A stretch of DNA of 64,000 nucleotides from Hymenochaete sp. R1 (lineage: Eukaryota > Basidiomycota > Agaricomycetes > Hymenochaetales > Hymenochaetaceae): the NCBI GenBank assembly GCA_019400425.1, contig JAFREE010000092.1:1-64000 (forward strand), read 5' to 3'. Of the stretch, positions 24,267-36,190 are shown one piece after another (within the stretch, counting starts at the first letter, position 1; each line of letters opens with the position of its first letter). The notes under the pieces were generated by a model. That model was not told the origin of the DNA and did not search any database. It saw nothing but the letters and a program-made list of their open reading frames with translations. The position numbers and the translations under genes were made by a program.

Positions 24267-25909
24267 TCGGTTAAAATGAGTTGAGTCGCGTAAGTGAGTG
24301 AGGATCCTCTTGAGACAACGCAACGTCATATGGAACCTCCTCCACGCACCGGCCTTCTGAGATCGGGGGTGAAAATGGGGGGTTTCACGTACCGCATATA
24401 CAGGCAGTGACTCGGATCATCGTCTTGTCTGTTTCCGCCCCTTCTCTTCCACATTAATATTAATATTAACAAAACTCGAACATAAACACTGACACTGACA
24501 GAGAAGAAGCCCAGCCCGGACCACTCGCATCAAGCACATAGTCGAGGCCTTCTAATTTCGAAAAGCTCGCTATCATGATCCCCGTCTATCCGTAAGATGC
24601 CGAAATCGACTTATTGGAAAATCACTAGTAATGCCAGTGGCATCACGATGACGCACTTATGACTGCATCTTCCGCCGACCCCGACCCCGACCCCGACGGC
24701 ATCATGATGAGGAAGGAAGGACCTAAAACCGAAAATAAAAATTGAAATTGAAATTGAAGAACGAAAGTGTGGTTTGATTGATAGGTGATAGGTGATAGAA
24801 TGCGGGAAAAAAAAGAAGCTTCGGCTTATCTCAGCGGTGCGCTTGTGTTTGCGTTTGATTCCCCGCACCCGGAAAGGAAGTTTGTGGGGAAGGGGTGCCA
24901 GTGAAGTGACGTGAAGAAGTGAGGGGGTGAGAAGTGACGGGGAGGCCGGAGCGGGAGGGGCGGAGGCGGGGAAGCTGCGTCACGGTTCAGTTTGTTTTGT
25001 CGGATTACTGTTAAGTTAAGTAAGAAGAAACGACTTCCCTGAAACATTAATAATTGCGGATGATGACCATTCGACCAAAAAAGATTATCCGTTCCGTTTC
25101 GTTTCTGAAGAGGGATCCGTCAATGTGTAAATTAAAAATTGAAGTTGTGGTTTAGTAGACCAGGGCCAGAACGTCTGAAACCAAACGAGGTCGGATTCGG
25201 ACTCGGACTCGGAGGAAAGGTTCCTAGAGTATCCTCAGGCTGTTACTTGTATCCCTTATCAGCAAACCTGAACGGACCCCCCGCGTAATTGCATATGTAT
25301 TATGTAGCTCCGACACCTCTGGAGTTAAGAAGCGACCCTCCTTTCGCGCTTTCTGGGATCGAGCTTCGAACGTGTCATCGTCAAACAAGGGGGAACTTCG
25401 TTAGAACTTAGAAAGAGCGATAAGAGAGAGAAAGAATGGGGAACGAACGACTTGCCGGGAAACATATCTGCTACTAGACTCCAGAGGACGAAAGAGGAAA
25501 TAAGTCCAGTGAGTTCGATCTCACGAGCACTTATGAAATGCCAGTGGTTTCTCATCGGACTTCGAAGAAGCCTTTCCCGGTCCCTTCTTCACAGAGCGAG
25601 CGATGGGAAGGGAAGGGGTCACAAGTGCCCTTCCCTATGATGAATGTGGCAAAACACCCCCCGGTGTCTATACGTTATCTCGAGCAGCAATGTCCTCGGG
25701 CAACTTTTGCCGAGAGTTCTAGTCTGAGGTCTGAGGTCTGAGTCTGCTCCTCCCGTCCAGACTCTCAGGCTGTTCTGCTAATAGACTCTCCTAACTCGAG
25801 GATGCATCATGTACGCAATACATCAATATCGAGCATTCAATTGACAACGAGGTTGAAGATTCGAAGCCTTGAAGGAATTTAGGAAAGCTATTTTAGCTTT
25901 TACTTCGGT

Positions 25910-25931
25910 TGCCAGTGTTCCATCACTGGCA
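25910..25931. repeat. Perfect inverted repeat TGCCAGTG / CACTGGCA
   Basis: Two copies of the dispersed GCCAGTG word lie in opposite orientation, separated by 6 nt (TTCCAT), forming an 8-bp-stem hairpin. Confidence 0.8.
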
Positions 25932-26527
25932 TATGACACGAGAATGCCCAGGATCGTCGGTTTAGGTGGGCAGGTCTCCATAAACGATAAAGGGGCTGAA
26001 AAGCATCGTCGTCCACGTTCCCCGAGTCCATTCTTCGGAGAGAGGAGAAGCTGGAGAACTTCACCTTAACCAGAAACAATTAGATCTTTTATTTCGGGAA
26101 GTTCGAGGTTTGAGAAAACGCACAAATGTAGCGAAAGAAAATGTGCCACCCGCCTCTCGACCTCGACTCGACTTGTACTTGTTAAGCGGCTGGGAAGAAG
26201 AACTTGAAATGCAGTGGGCTGGGTGGAGAGACAAAGTTTTAAGTTACATGCCAGTGCCCCGACGTAGACCGTTGACCGTGACGTCATGACGTCAGTGCTC
26301 TAGATCTTTTTCAACTTTCGACTTTCAAGAGCCCGAGTCGAGTCGGTGTGCCACTTGGCAGTGTGGTTTTGTTGGTGGTGGGTGGTGTGAAAAATATTAA
26401 TAAAGAAGAATACCGTCTCGTCCGTCCTCTGGTACGGTGATCAATTTGATTTATAAGCATACGTCATACATATACATAATCATAACGAAACGGCATTCGG
26501 GACCTGCCGAACTCGAACTCATCGGAA

Positions 26528-26575
26528 ATATAGATGTAGACGTAGACGTAGACGTAGACGTAGATGTGTAGACGG
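26528..26575 (+). repeat. Tandem repeat of GTAGAC, 6-bp unit
   Basis: Consecutive GTAGAC units with a few substitutions; one of the clearest short tandem arrays of the island. Confidence 0.75.
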
Positions 26576-28682
26576 AAGATGAAGATGAAGATGACGCGCA
26601 CTCTGGACTCAGGCCAGACCGGTAAAATTTAGAAAGCCAAAATTCCCAAACGACAACGGTCACGGACGACATTAATATTCTAGTCTAGCCACTGGTAATG
26701 GTAGTGGTAGTGGTGGTACCTCGACCTCTCGATCTCGATTCCTCAGCCTCAGCCTCAGCCTGAGCTCGAGTCGCCAAAACGTAACGTCATATTATATTCA
26801 ATGCCCGCCCGGTTCCGGCCCTAATGCTCGACTCGGACTCGGATCGTCGTCATTCCCTGTTCTTCCGCCCAAAGTTGAAAGTCGCCGCCCGCCACCGCCA
26901 ATACCGGCTATTTCATCCTCATCCTCAGTGCTAGTGCAGTGCCTGGCTGGCGATTCTGCCGCCGTCACCGTCACTGTCAGCTTGAGTGCCAGTGGGGATC
27001 CTCCAGGGGTGAGATGCAATGGTAACGGTTTACGCAATGGGAATGCACTGATCATGATGGTGGACTGGTAGTGGCCGGATGATCACCATCAACGGAACGC
27101 AACGCAGAAACTTCTTGGAAAGGAAAGCGGCGTATTCGTATTCCTAATCAAGTTTTCAAACCCCAACTTAAAGGCCTCTTTGGGAAATTGGACTCGGAAA
27201 CAGGAAACAACAGCCTGAGCCGTCCTCCTATGGATAATAGAAGAGCACACACTGCACCACATCCTGACCCCCGGCCTCTACTTCTGATTCTGAGCTTTGC
27301 ACGACCCGCTGGAAAGGCAGTTCCGTTCCGTTCTGCAGAGAGCCGGAGGCAGATCTAGAGGGAAAAAGCTGCGGTGCTTCGCGCACTGGCAACTTGAATC
27401 GCCTCGGACGCTCTCGCTGGCACCGGCACACCCCAATTTTGCTAGTCAAACTTCCCCATTGGCTACGAGTTCAGGCTTCGAGTCCGCCGAGTCCCGAGTA
27501 CACCGACGACGACACGAGACGAGACGAATTCCGGAAATTTCAGTCCAATTCGGGAAAACCCTGTCAGTAGAGTAGAGTAGGTCAGACGCGGGATACACGA
27601 CGCTGGACGCTGGCGCTGGTATGTCGTATTCTATTCTATTCTGCATCAATATCCCGCAACGCGTGTCCGCCAGTGACCTGAAATGATGGATGGTATGCCA
27701 AATTTAATACTAATAGGGACTTCTCAGGCTGGGCCTCGATGACAAGTTCAAGTTTTTACGTTCAACGTTCGAGTTGACGCTTATGATTCTGATAGGGCCG
27801 ACGACCGACCGGGACAGCCCCCGGGCCTGAGGCCTGAGGGTGGGAACGTGTACATTGTACATTGTCCACGACGCACACTAGTACTGACAGGGGAAAAACA
27901 ACGGAGAAGCAAAGCGAAAGCAAAAAGCAAGGCAAGGTAAAATATGACATTAATATTGACACTTTGAACTTCTGACTTCTGACTTCAAGAAAAAGAATCG
28001 AGTTACACGACTCACGCACACGAGCACCCTCGTTACCGTCACCGTTCAATTCGAACTTGAACTCGAGCGAGTTGATACTACTGGTCGGTCGGTCGGTCGA
28101 AGTATTGTTATTGTTATTACGTGTCGAGAACTGAAGTCTGGAGACTAATAGAATACTAACAGGAAAAAACCCCACGGGTGGGTGAGATGGTAGATGGGAG
28201 ATTTAGACGGCAGAAGTTGCCACAGGCAGGCAGTACTCAGTTCCAGTGAGTGAAGAACTTGAACTTGGAGGGGACAGGGTCCGGAAGCAGAAACTTGAAT
28301 CCGAGGGTCTTGCTAGTACTACTAACTCTTCGTTGATATTCATTTATTCAAACCTCAAACTTCGACGTCAACGCGCTGCTCCAATATTAATGGTTTTGTA
28401 TGTTTCCGCAGCGCCATCGCCATCTATTAAAGTTGGCGGGAAAAAGGTGCGAGTATTAGTATTAGTCCTTAATTTTTGTCCAATGTCCAATATATTAATG
28501 TCCAGTCGCACTCGACTCGGATGCTACGGTGCCACGGGTGCCTCGGTGGTTCCGCTTCCGCAAGTTCCGCTTCCGCCCCGCCGACAGAGTCCTAGTCCTC
28601 TCCCTCAACTCTCCCTCTTCTTTTTCGTGTTGCGTGTTGCGTGTCGTGGTAAGGTGATACTAGCAGTACTAGTAGTAAGACT

Positions 28683-28695
28683 CCCCCCCCCCCCC
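28683..28695 (+). repeat. Poly-C run (13 nt)
   Basis: Uninterrupted C run in the gene-free island. Confidence 0.75.
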
Positions 28696-29398
28696 TCGAA
28701 CCTTGCTTAGTAGGAACTCGAACGCCGATACTACCATACGTACGATCGCGCACTGCTACTGGGTCCGGGTACTTCGAAACCTCGCCAGAGCCAGAGACTC
28801 CAGAACCAGTACTAGTACTGGTGTCTAGTGTCAACCATCAACCTTTAACCTTTTGTCGCAACCCGAAATTCGAAATTCGAAACGAATGGGCCTCGGACCC
28901 GGGTCGGGGTCGGGGTCGGGTCTGGGGATCGACTCGGGAGTCGGGATCCCCATCCCACCCCATCCTATCCTATCATTATCCATCCAGTGACTCGGTTCCG
29001 GGTCTGGGTCCACTAGTACTGGCACTGGCGCTGGCACTGGCACTGGGTACTGGGTACAGAGCGACTGTGACTAGTACTAAAACTCGAGTTTAAACCAAGT
29101 ACTAGTACTGAAGCTCGAGCTCTCTTCTTCGAGTAGACCGCAGGCTCAGCTGCCCGGCTACTTGCCCAGGCCCAGGCCCAGGCGGGTGACTCTGAGAAAT
29201 CCTCGCGCCTCGCGGATTCAAAGTTCGCGATTATTATCGTCGTTGGTTGGATTTGGAGCGTACATCAATACTGTACATTAATGATACAAAGACGATGACA
29301 TTAATATTATGACAACCTTACACTGGTACTTAAACGAGCATAGACATGGCCACGGACACGGACACGGATACGGACGTGAATGAATTTGATCACGAAGC

Positions 29399-29433
29399 TC
29401 CATGCACCATGCACCACGCACCATGCACCATGG
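29399..29433 (+). repeat. Tandem repeat of CATGCACC, 8-bp unit
   Basis: About four consecutive 8-bp units with one substitution, followed at about 29440-29480 by a duplicated ATTCCAATTATG unit. Confidence 0.7.
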
Positions 29434-29866
29434 CATACTTACAATTTACGATTCCAATTATGATTCCAATTATGATTGGTTCCACCCAAGCTGGCGTTTT
29501 TTTGTGTTTTTGCGTTAGCCAATCATGATGCCAGTGCGCCGTGCACCGTGCTCCACCTTTTGCCACTGGTACTGGTGGTACTGATAGCAGTAATCTAGTA
29601 AAGCGCCGGCGCCGGCGTCGTGGGCTGGCCAATCACCACTCCTTACTCAGACTCAGATAAGGCGCACTCAGTTGTTAGTTAAGGCGCTACAACGGTTAAT
29701 GGTTAACGGAATAGGGAAGTAGGAAATAAGAGATTAATATTAGGACTCGTACTACTCGTTCGTTCGTTCGTTCAATTGGGTACGGGCTATTGATATTCGT
29801 ATTTAATGACATTATGATATTATGATATTGTGGATACCCAATCCAATCCTGTCCACGTTTCACCCG

Positions 29867-29913
29867 TTCTCGTTCTCGTTCTCGTTCTCGTTTGCTTTCT
29901 CGTTTGCTTTCGT
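29867..29913 (+). repeat. Tandem repeat of GTTCTC then GCTTTCTCGTTT
   Basis: A run of CGTTCT units passes directly into a second repeat with a different unit, a nested pattern seen repeatedly across the island. Confidence 0.7.
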
Positions 29914-30765
29914 TACCTTCTTTCGTTACCTTCGTTTCCGTTTTTGAGTGATCGACCGGTGAACGAGAACGAAAATCGAGAACGAGATTCGAGAACATGA
30001 GGAGAACATAGAACGGAGAACCTCTCGTCGGTCGGGGTTCCGGGGTACCGTGTCATGCCGTGCCGTACCGTGTCGGGGGAGGGGAAGGGGGAAAGGGGAA
30101 GGACTGGACCACGAAATTTAAAGAGAAAGAGAAAAAAAAACATACAGACTAGTACTATTGATACACACGTCCATCAACATCGTCGTCGTCGTTGTTGTTT
30201 TCTTTGTCCCCAATTCTGAACCTTCTGAACTTCTGAACCTTCTAAACTTCTGAGCTTTAAGCTTTTGACATCTGACATCTGACGTCTGACGTTCGGTGTT
30301 TGATTTCTGACGTCCGAATTTTTTTTTGGGGGAGGGGGGGGAGGGGAAGGGAAACGGAAACGTGGTGCGCTGAGCTGCAGTACTAGTACTAGTGAGATTC
30401 CGAGAAGGTCCAGGTCTAACCAGGTCTGGTTTTGGTAGACGAGTAGACGAGTAGACGAATAGACGAGTAAATGAATAAGCGCTAGTACTGTTGACTTGAA
30501 AGCAGATCTAGAGCAAAGAGAGATCCCGCGAGAGTACTAGTACTTAGTAATAACGGGGTAACCTAGGAATATTAATGCCAGTGGGTACTAGTCCTGATAG
30601 TACCTTACTTACTTCGTCTCTCTTTGGTTTTTTTTGGGGGGGAAGGGGGGGTTGGTTGAAGAAGGGAGGAGAGACGGGGTTGGAGAAGGGGCGCAATTCG
30701 AGTTCTAGACTTCCCCGATCTACGATTACTTCCGCTTCTACATGAACTAAGAACGGGGTAGATCT

Positions 30766-30794
30766 AGAGTAGAGTAGAGTAGAGTAGAGTAGAG
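30766..30794 (+). repeat. Tandem repeat of AGAGT, 5-bp unit
   Basis: At least five perfect AGAGT units. Confidence 0.75.
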
Positions 30795-31088
30795 GAAGAG
30801 TTTGTTTTGTTCTTTCTTGTTCTTCCCTCCTCGAGGCCATGTTGATAGCAACGTCAATGCCAATGTTGGTATAGAGTCGGAGCGGTAAGGTAAGCTAGGA
30901 GTACAGCTCGCGACTTGTGGCTCGCAGTTGGCGGGCGGGCGGCCGTACACGGACACGGACACGGAGAACGACAGATTACCTGAAACCTGAAGGAGTTCGG
31001 TAGCTCGGGACACGGAGAAGACTTTGGAGCCGGGGTGGGTATCGTGTCTGTTGCGCTGCGCTGCGTGTGTGTGTTGCGTCGTGTGTGC

Positions 31089-31101
31089 GGGGGGGGGGGG
31101 G
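31089..31101 (+). repeat. Poly-G run (13 nt)
   Basis: Uninterrupted G run in the gene-free island. Confidence 0.75.
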
Positions 31102-32024
31102 CGACGGGAGAAGCGAGAAACGAGGAGGATTTGGATTTGGACTAGCGTCGACGTTGTGGCGAAGATTTTGGATATTTGGGTGGAATTTTGTGATTTGATT
31201 TGAATAAGAACGGAAAGAAAAGTGGAGAGTTGATAGTCGATGGGTCCCCGGTTTTGTCCCCGTCCCCGGTCCGGATGGAGGTCGGGGTCGGGGTCGGTGG
31301 GGTCGGCGTGTGTGTGCGTAGAATAGAGCGGTAGGTTCGTGCCAGTGGAGGGACGTGTTTGAGAAGGTGTATTTCTGATTACGAAAAGGAAAGAAAGAGG
31401 AAGAGGATTTCCGAGGATGGGCCGGAGGTCTCCAGAGTAGGACTACTAGTAGGAGGAATAGGAATAGGGCGGTGCGTGGGTAAGTCAAGGCAAGGCAAGG
31501 CAAAGTAAGGCGAGGGGAGGCGTGGAGGGGAAGTTCGGTACCGGTACGCGGTGGGACGAGGAGCAACACGTGTGAGGCGTGAGAGACAACGAGGGAGCTC
31601 GTGTTCGTGTTCGTGTTCGTGTCGACGACGACGAGGACGACGGAAGAAGAAGGAGAAGGCCTAGGAGAAGAAGAAATTCAAGAAAGAAGCGGAGATCTAG
31701 ACGGACATGCGGACGGACGACCAACGACCAATGAGGGTCGAGCTGGGACGTGGGTTTCTTGTTTAGGTAGGTGTAAATGTGTAACCATAAGGGATATTAA
31801 TTGAGTATTATAATATATTATATTATTAGAAGATGGAAAAGGAAAGACGCGAAATGGACTCTTTTTTATTTAGAATATTATTATTATGTATTTTAAAATT
31901 GACGAAGGATTATAATATAAACGAGCAGAGAGATCGTCCGCTTTTCCCTTCGACTCGCCGTCTCTTCCTTTGCCTCATCCACTCACACTACACTCCAGTA
32001 GCACTCTAGCTTTCCATTGACAAC

Positions 32025-32892
32025 ATGTCCTCCGCACAAAAACGCGCAGAGCAGCTCGCAGCGCTCCCCTCCCTCTCACACGCACTCTCCAATCTCCCCC
32101 AGGCTCGCTCCATGGGCCAGGTCGCTCTTCATCATCCAACGCTCGCGTCCAGAGGGCCTGAGTCTGAGGCTAAGGTGAGGACCTTTCTTTCTAGTTTGTT
32201 GGTTTAGCTTTCGTTTCGTCTTTTGAGGGAGGTGTGTATGTGTCGATGGGGATGGGATGGTAGGCCATATTGCTCGCTCGCTCGACGTACACACCTACAC
32301 ACCCATCTGTCTCTATTTTCTTTCTTTCTTTCTTATTTGCTTGTTTCTTTCAACAACTTGCTCACACCTTTTGCATCGTCCTGCAGCTCCGAAGAGCCCT
32401 CTCCGCCAACTCGCAGAACGCAAATGGCTCCCCGGCTGTACAAAGTGTGAGTTCTCTTTCGACGCTTTCTCAAGCCGTGTCATCTTCTCTCTTCCCTCTG
32501 CTCTTCTTTCTTTCTTCGTACTTTTCTTTCTTTCGTTCTTTATGATTCGTCCTACGCTCTGCGTCATTATTCGGCGTTATCGATTTTGCGTCCTTTCACT
32601 TTACTTTCCTTCCGTCGTTGTTTTGTTGCGTTGCGTTGCGTCGCGTTGCCCTGGCCAGCCGAAGCCCTCCCCTACCGCCTTCCCAACCGAGGACCCAATC
32701 AAGGACGGGACAACATCGAACTTCACATCCCCGCCTACCCCTACCCGTCTCTCCCGCATCACACCCCGCATCGCAGACGCGGTCACCGATCATCATCACA
32801 TCGCATCCAATACCAGTGCACATCACGCCATCATCGCTCGTTTCCCAAAAACTACATCCGTTTCATCCACCTCGCGAACCTTCTTCGCTTGA
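32025..32892 (+). CDS. Hypothetical Ser/Thr/Ala-rich protein, 147 aa
   Basis: Three exons (32025-32174, 32387-32446, 32659-32892), both joins phase 0 with good donors (GTGAGG, GTGAGT) and CAG acceptors, give 147 aa. The N-terminal exon reads MSSAQKRAEQLAALPSLSHA and looks like an amphipathic helix; the rest is Ser/Thr/Pro-rich and probably disordered (TSPPTPTRLSRITPRIADAV). I do not recognise a domain. The codons favour C in third position, as in nearby real genes, and the 5' side has CT-rich sequence and a CAACATG start context. It sits alone in the repeat island, with 11.7 kb free upstream and 5.3 kb free downstream. Further exons could exist: splice-flanked open pieces lie at about 33626 and 33791. 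This may therefore be only the first part of a longer gene. Confidence 0.5.
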
Positions 32893-34543
32893 CGTGACGA
32901 TGGCCGATAACCCATGACCCGTGACGAACCGAACGAAATCAAAATCAAAATCAAATCGAACGAATAAAAGAAAAAAAAAATGAAAATCAAGACGTGTTTC
33001 GCGGGATCGGGGGGTGTTACGGTACTCGAAATTCGAACTCGGAAGGAGGGGAGGGGGACCATCTACAGACGCGCGGGGGCGCTACGACCAGTTTACTCTA
33101 CCTCACCTTACTTCACGACCTTACCTTACGAACTACCCCGAATGGTCGACAACTTGGGCCGTGGGTTCCTTACCCTCGTCCTTAAACTTGCCCGTTCCGC
33201 TAGGAATTATCGAAACGAATAGGAGAGGAGGGGGGACGGCGAGCAGTTCTCAGTTCCTGGATGCTTAGGCGCTAGGCGCTAGGGGAAGAGAAAATCTGGG
33301 GTTGCCTCGCGGCGCTGGCGCGTGCGTGCGTGCGTGCGCGAGGCGCGCTTCTGCTTCTGCCTCTGCCTCTTCCTCTTTATTTGGCCTCGACTTTGACTTT
33401 TCGGTCTTTGGTCTTTGTGCTTTGTGCTTTGTGGCGGGGGACTGGGGTTGCGAAGTTTCGCGATGATGATGATGATGGTGGATGTAGTCTCCCTACCTCA
33501 CCCCCACCCCTCCATACACACTCTCAGATAGCTTGGACTTGGGCGTCCATTCGTTTTCTTTCTTTTCGTGTTTGGTTTCTTTGACCGTCCTTGCTGCTTT
33601 TTTTTTTCTTTCTCTCTTTCCTCAGATCATCGAGTCTCTGGGCCGTTGGGAAGTGACACCAATAACTAACTAACCTCCTTTTGCCTCCTTTTATCTATAT
33701 CCATGCTCATCCATATCCATCTCGACCTCGACTTCGAACGAAACCGAAACCGAAACGAACCCGAAACGAAACGAAACGATAAACAGAAGCCCGTACAGTC
33801 CCAACAATCCCCCGTGTGCGCCGCCCAGCCGCCGCTCATGATGCGTCCCGTACGTTCCCTTTTGTTACCTTTTTGTGTGAAAGAGGGACCTCCCTCCCAT
33901 TCGTCGTCGTTGTTCGTTGTCGTTACTGACATCATCCTTCGATGGCTTTTGGATAGAAGAACCAAAAATTGAGGACTTGAAGAGAAAGAGACGTGTCGTC
34001 GCGTGTCTTGGATCTTCCGACCTTTTTCTTTCGACTCTGCCTCTGCCTATTCCTTCGCTCTCCGCATCGTACGCGTACGCTCCCTACCCCAGCCCCGGAC
34101 TTTTACCCTCTCTACATCGTACGCCAGACGTCCAAGCCGTTTGATATAGAATCTCCCAACCCCCTCTTTCCCTCCCTCCCTCCCTCCCGACCGACTCGTA
34201 CACCCCCTATCCTTACCATACTCCCAGCGCCCAACGCTGAACGACCCACCTCTCCGACTAATCGGAGCTAGATAGGGTCGAGGAATTGGGGAGGGGTCAG
34301 GCGCCTCGACGGCGTTTTTGGGTACCTTGGGCTTGGAAGGAACAAGGAAGGTGGAGGTGGAGGGAGGATTAGAGGATGAGAGGGGTGGGGTTTGTTGCGG
34401 ATGGATGGGTGGATGGATGGACAAGTGGTGGAAAGGGCTCGTCGGACGATGTCGATGTCGATGTCGATGAGATGGATCAGCGCGTACGGTACGCTACGCT
34501 ACGCTCTGAGAGCTTGGGTTATGGATTTGGAGGTGATTTCGGA

Positions 34544-34554
34544 CCCCCCCCCCC
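34544..34554 (+). repeat. Poly-C run (11 nt)
   Basis: Uninterrupted C run in the gene-poor island. Confidence 0.7.
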
Positions 34555-34979
34555 TTCCACCCCTTCCCTTACGTCCTGGCATCTCGTCTTGGAGAGGAGA
34601 GGCGCTTGACGGCGACGGACGAAGAAGTCGAGGACCCGATGGCCAATGGCCAATGTCGGATACTGAAGGTCAACGGCGACAGCGACGCTGACGTTGACGC
34701 TGGGACTTTGGGGGACTTTCTTGTTTTTGTTTTTTTTTCCCTGGAGCGTCCCGCCCATTGAGTCACCGGTGGACTCGATTGGATCGCTTGACTTCAACGT
34801 CGCACCACTGGGCTGGGCGTCGTACGTGGCCCTTCCGAACTCGAACTCGAACCTGAACCCCCTTCTCCCCCACCCCCGAGCTGTATTGGGTTGGCCGTGA
34901 GCAGCGATCGTTTCCTGAATTGGGTCGAGTCGAGGTGGATTCGCGTCTGTGTATTCTAAGAAGGTGCCATCACGCTACC

Positions 34980-36190
34980 GCAAACAAATATATCCACTCC
35001 CTCCCTCCCATCCCGCCCCCTCGATCCCCAGCTCGTACTCGCCCATCGAGATCGAGAACGCCTCTTCCCGTTCTTCCCCTTTCCACGCCCACCGACATGC
35101 ATGCGATCTTGGACTCGTTATTCTTTCGTCCGTATACCATCTCCATCGACACCATCGCAGCTCCAGTACCCATTTGTCCCCCCTCCCTCCCTCCCCCGTA
35201 CTTCGCTCCTCGCTACTCGTTTTTCGCTTTGGTCTCTTCTTTCGGATGTCGGCTTTCTGCTTTCGATTCCTCCAATCCCTACCTCCTGCCTCCCTCTTCT
35301 CCAACACTCACCTCGCGAGCTTCGAGCTTCTTTTGCGTCCTCTACATTTCCTCTGGGCTTTGGTCTATCTCGATGTCGGGTTGGTCGGTCTTCTCTCCCT
35401 TCTCTTGCTTTCGGTTTTCGTTTCGTTTCTTTTTTGTCAGCGTTCCTGCTGTTCTTTCGGTTTTTACTATTCTTTTTTCTCCTCTTTTCGTTTCGTTTTC
35501 GTTTTGCTTCGTTTTCGGTCACTCTCAATTCCTCGTCTCGTCTCGTCTCGTCTCTACATCTCAATTCTCTTTATCTCAACTCTCAACTCTCAACTACATA
35601 GACTTCCTCCATCTCATCTCATCTCATCTCATCTTTCATTTCTCATCTTTCATCTTAACCCACCCACTATCCACTATCAATATCCAGTATCCAGTATCCA
35701 GTATCAGTTAACGTACCTCGCTATCTCACTATCCCACTATCTCACTATCTCATTATCTCAATCCCCCGCTATCTCGCTATATCGTACTCACTTGCTCACT
35801 TACGCTCTATCTACATCATCACTCGTCACTCGTCACCGTCGCCGTTATGTACATCGTTCCGTTCTTTCGTTCGTTCGTTTGCTCGTCGTTACTCCTCACA
35901 ATTCAATACAACACAATGACACCTCTTCGTCTTCTTTTCTTTTCTTTTCTTTTCTCGTTCTCCGTTCTTCGTCCTTCACCCCCCCCCCCCCCCCTCACTT
36001 CACTACCACTACCGTGTCACCCCCTGCTATCGCTATCCTCACCTTCAGCCTTCGACCTTCAGTCTCTTTCGTCCTCTTATAGACCTTCTCTCGTTTCTTT
36101 TCGTTTCTGTCTTTCGTCAATTTCGTCGATTTCCCAACTTCTTTCGTCCCCCCCTCCCTTCCATCTCCATCTCCACCTACCGTGACGCCT
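34980..36190 (+). repeat. Long pyrimidine-strand tract, about 1.2 kb
   Basis: The plus strand is strongly C+T biased for more than a kilobase, with nested short repeats: CTCAT units near 35610-35635, TATCCAGTATC near 35683-35706 and CTATCTCACTATC near 35720-35760. Large open frames on the plus strand here (up to 377 codons) are by-products of the low purine content. Pyrimidine-rich tracts are common upstream of fungal transcription starts but are usually far shorter. Confidence 0.7.
35979..35994 (+). repeat. Poly-C run (16 nt)
   Basis: Uninterrupted C run at the end of the pyrimidine tract. Confidence 0.8.

Larger units (their letters stand above)
28808..30544. repeat. Four copies of the palindrome AGTACTAGTACT
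   Basis: Exact 12-bp copies at 28808-28819, 29098-29109, 30379-30390 and 30533-30544, all inside 1.74 kb. Several half copies (AGTACT next to CTAG) lie between them, for example at 28665, 29015, 29073, 30151 and 30484. The word is its own reverse complement. Confidence 0.8.
20342..32024. other. Gene-free island, 11.7 kb, rich in short repeats
   Basis: No open frame here has a recognisable domain or a splice-consistent extension; the frames present are translations of simple sequence (Arg-Ser, Thr-Asp, Pro-Asp runs). The DNA from about 21 kb is unusual. It is built of short imperfect tandem repeats (units of 4-9 bp), homopolymer runs and dispersed short words that recur many times: GCCAGTG/CACTGGC, AATATTAAT, AGTACTAGTACT, CTCGGACTCGG and AACTTGAA. 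It shows no transposase, reverse transcriptase or long repeat. It could be rapidly evolving intergenic DNA or a very long regulatory region for the gene at 32.0 kb. Confidence 0.6.

Noticed and set aside
26528..30794. CRISPR-like or satellite arrays in the repeat island
   Set aside because: Units are 4-9 bp, imperfect and directly adjacent without unique spacers; the organism is eukaryotic.
34949..36082. Large plus-strand open frames (up to 377 codons) at 35-36 kb
   Set aside because: The translation is Ser/Leu/Phe/Arg low complexity, caused by the pyrimidine-rich strand; all three frames and both strands are unusually open here.
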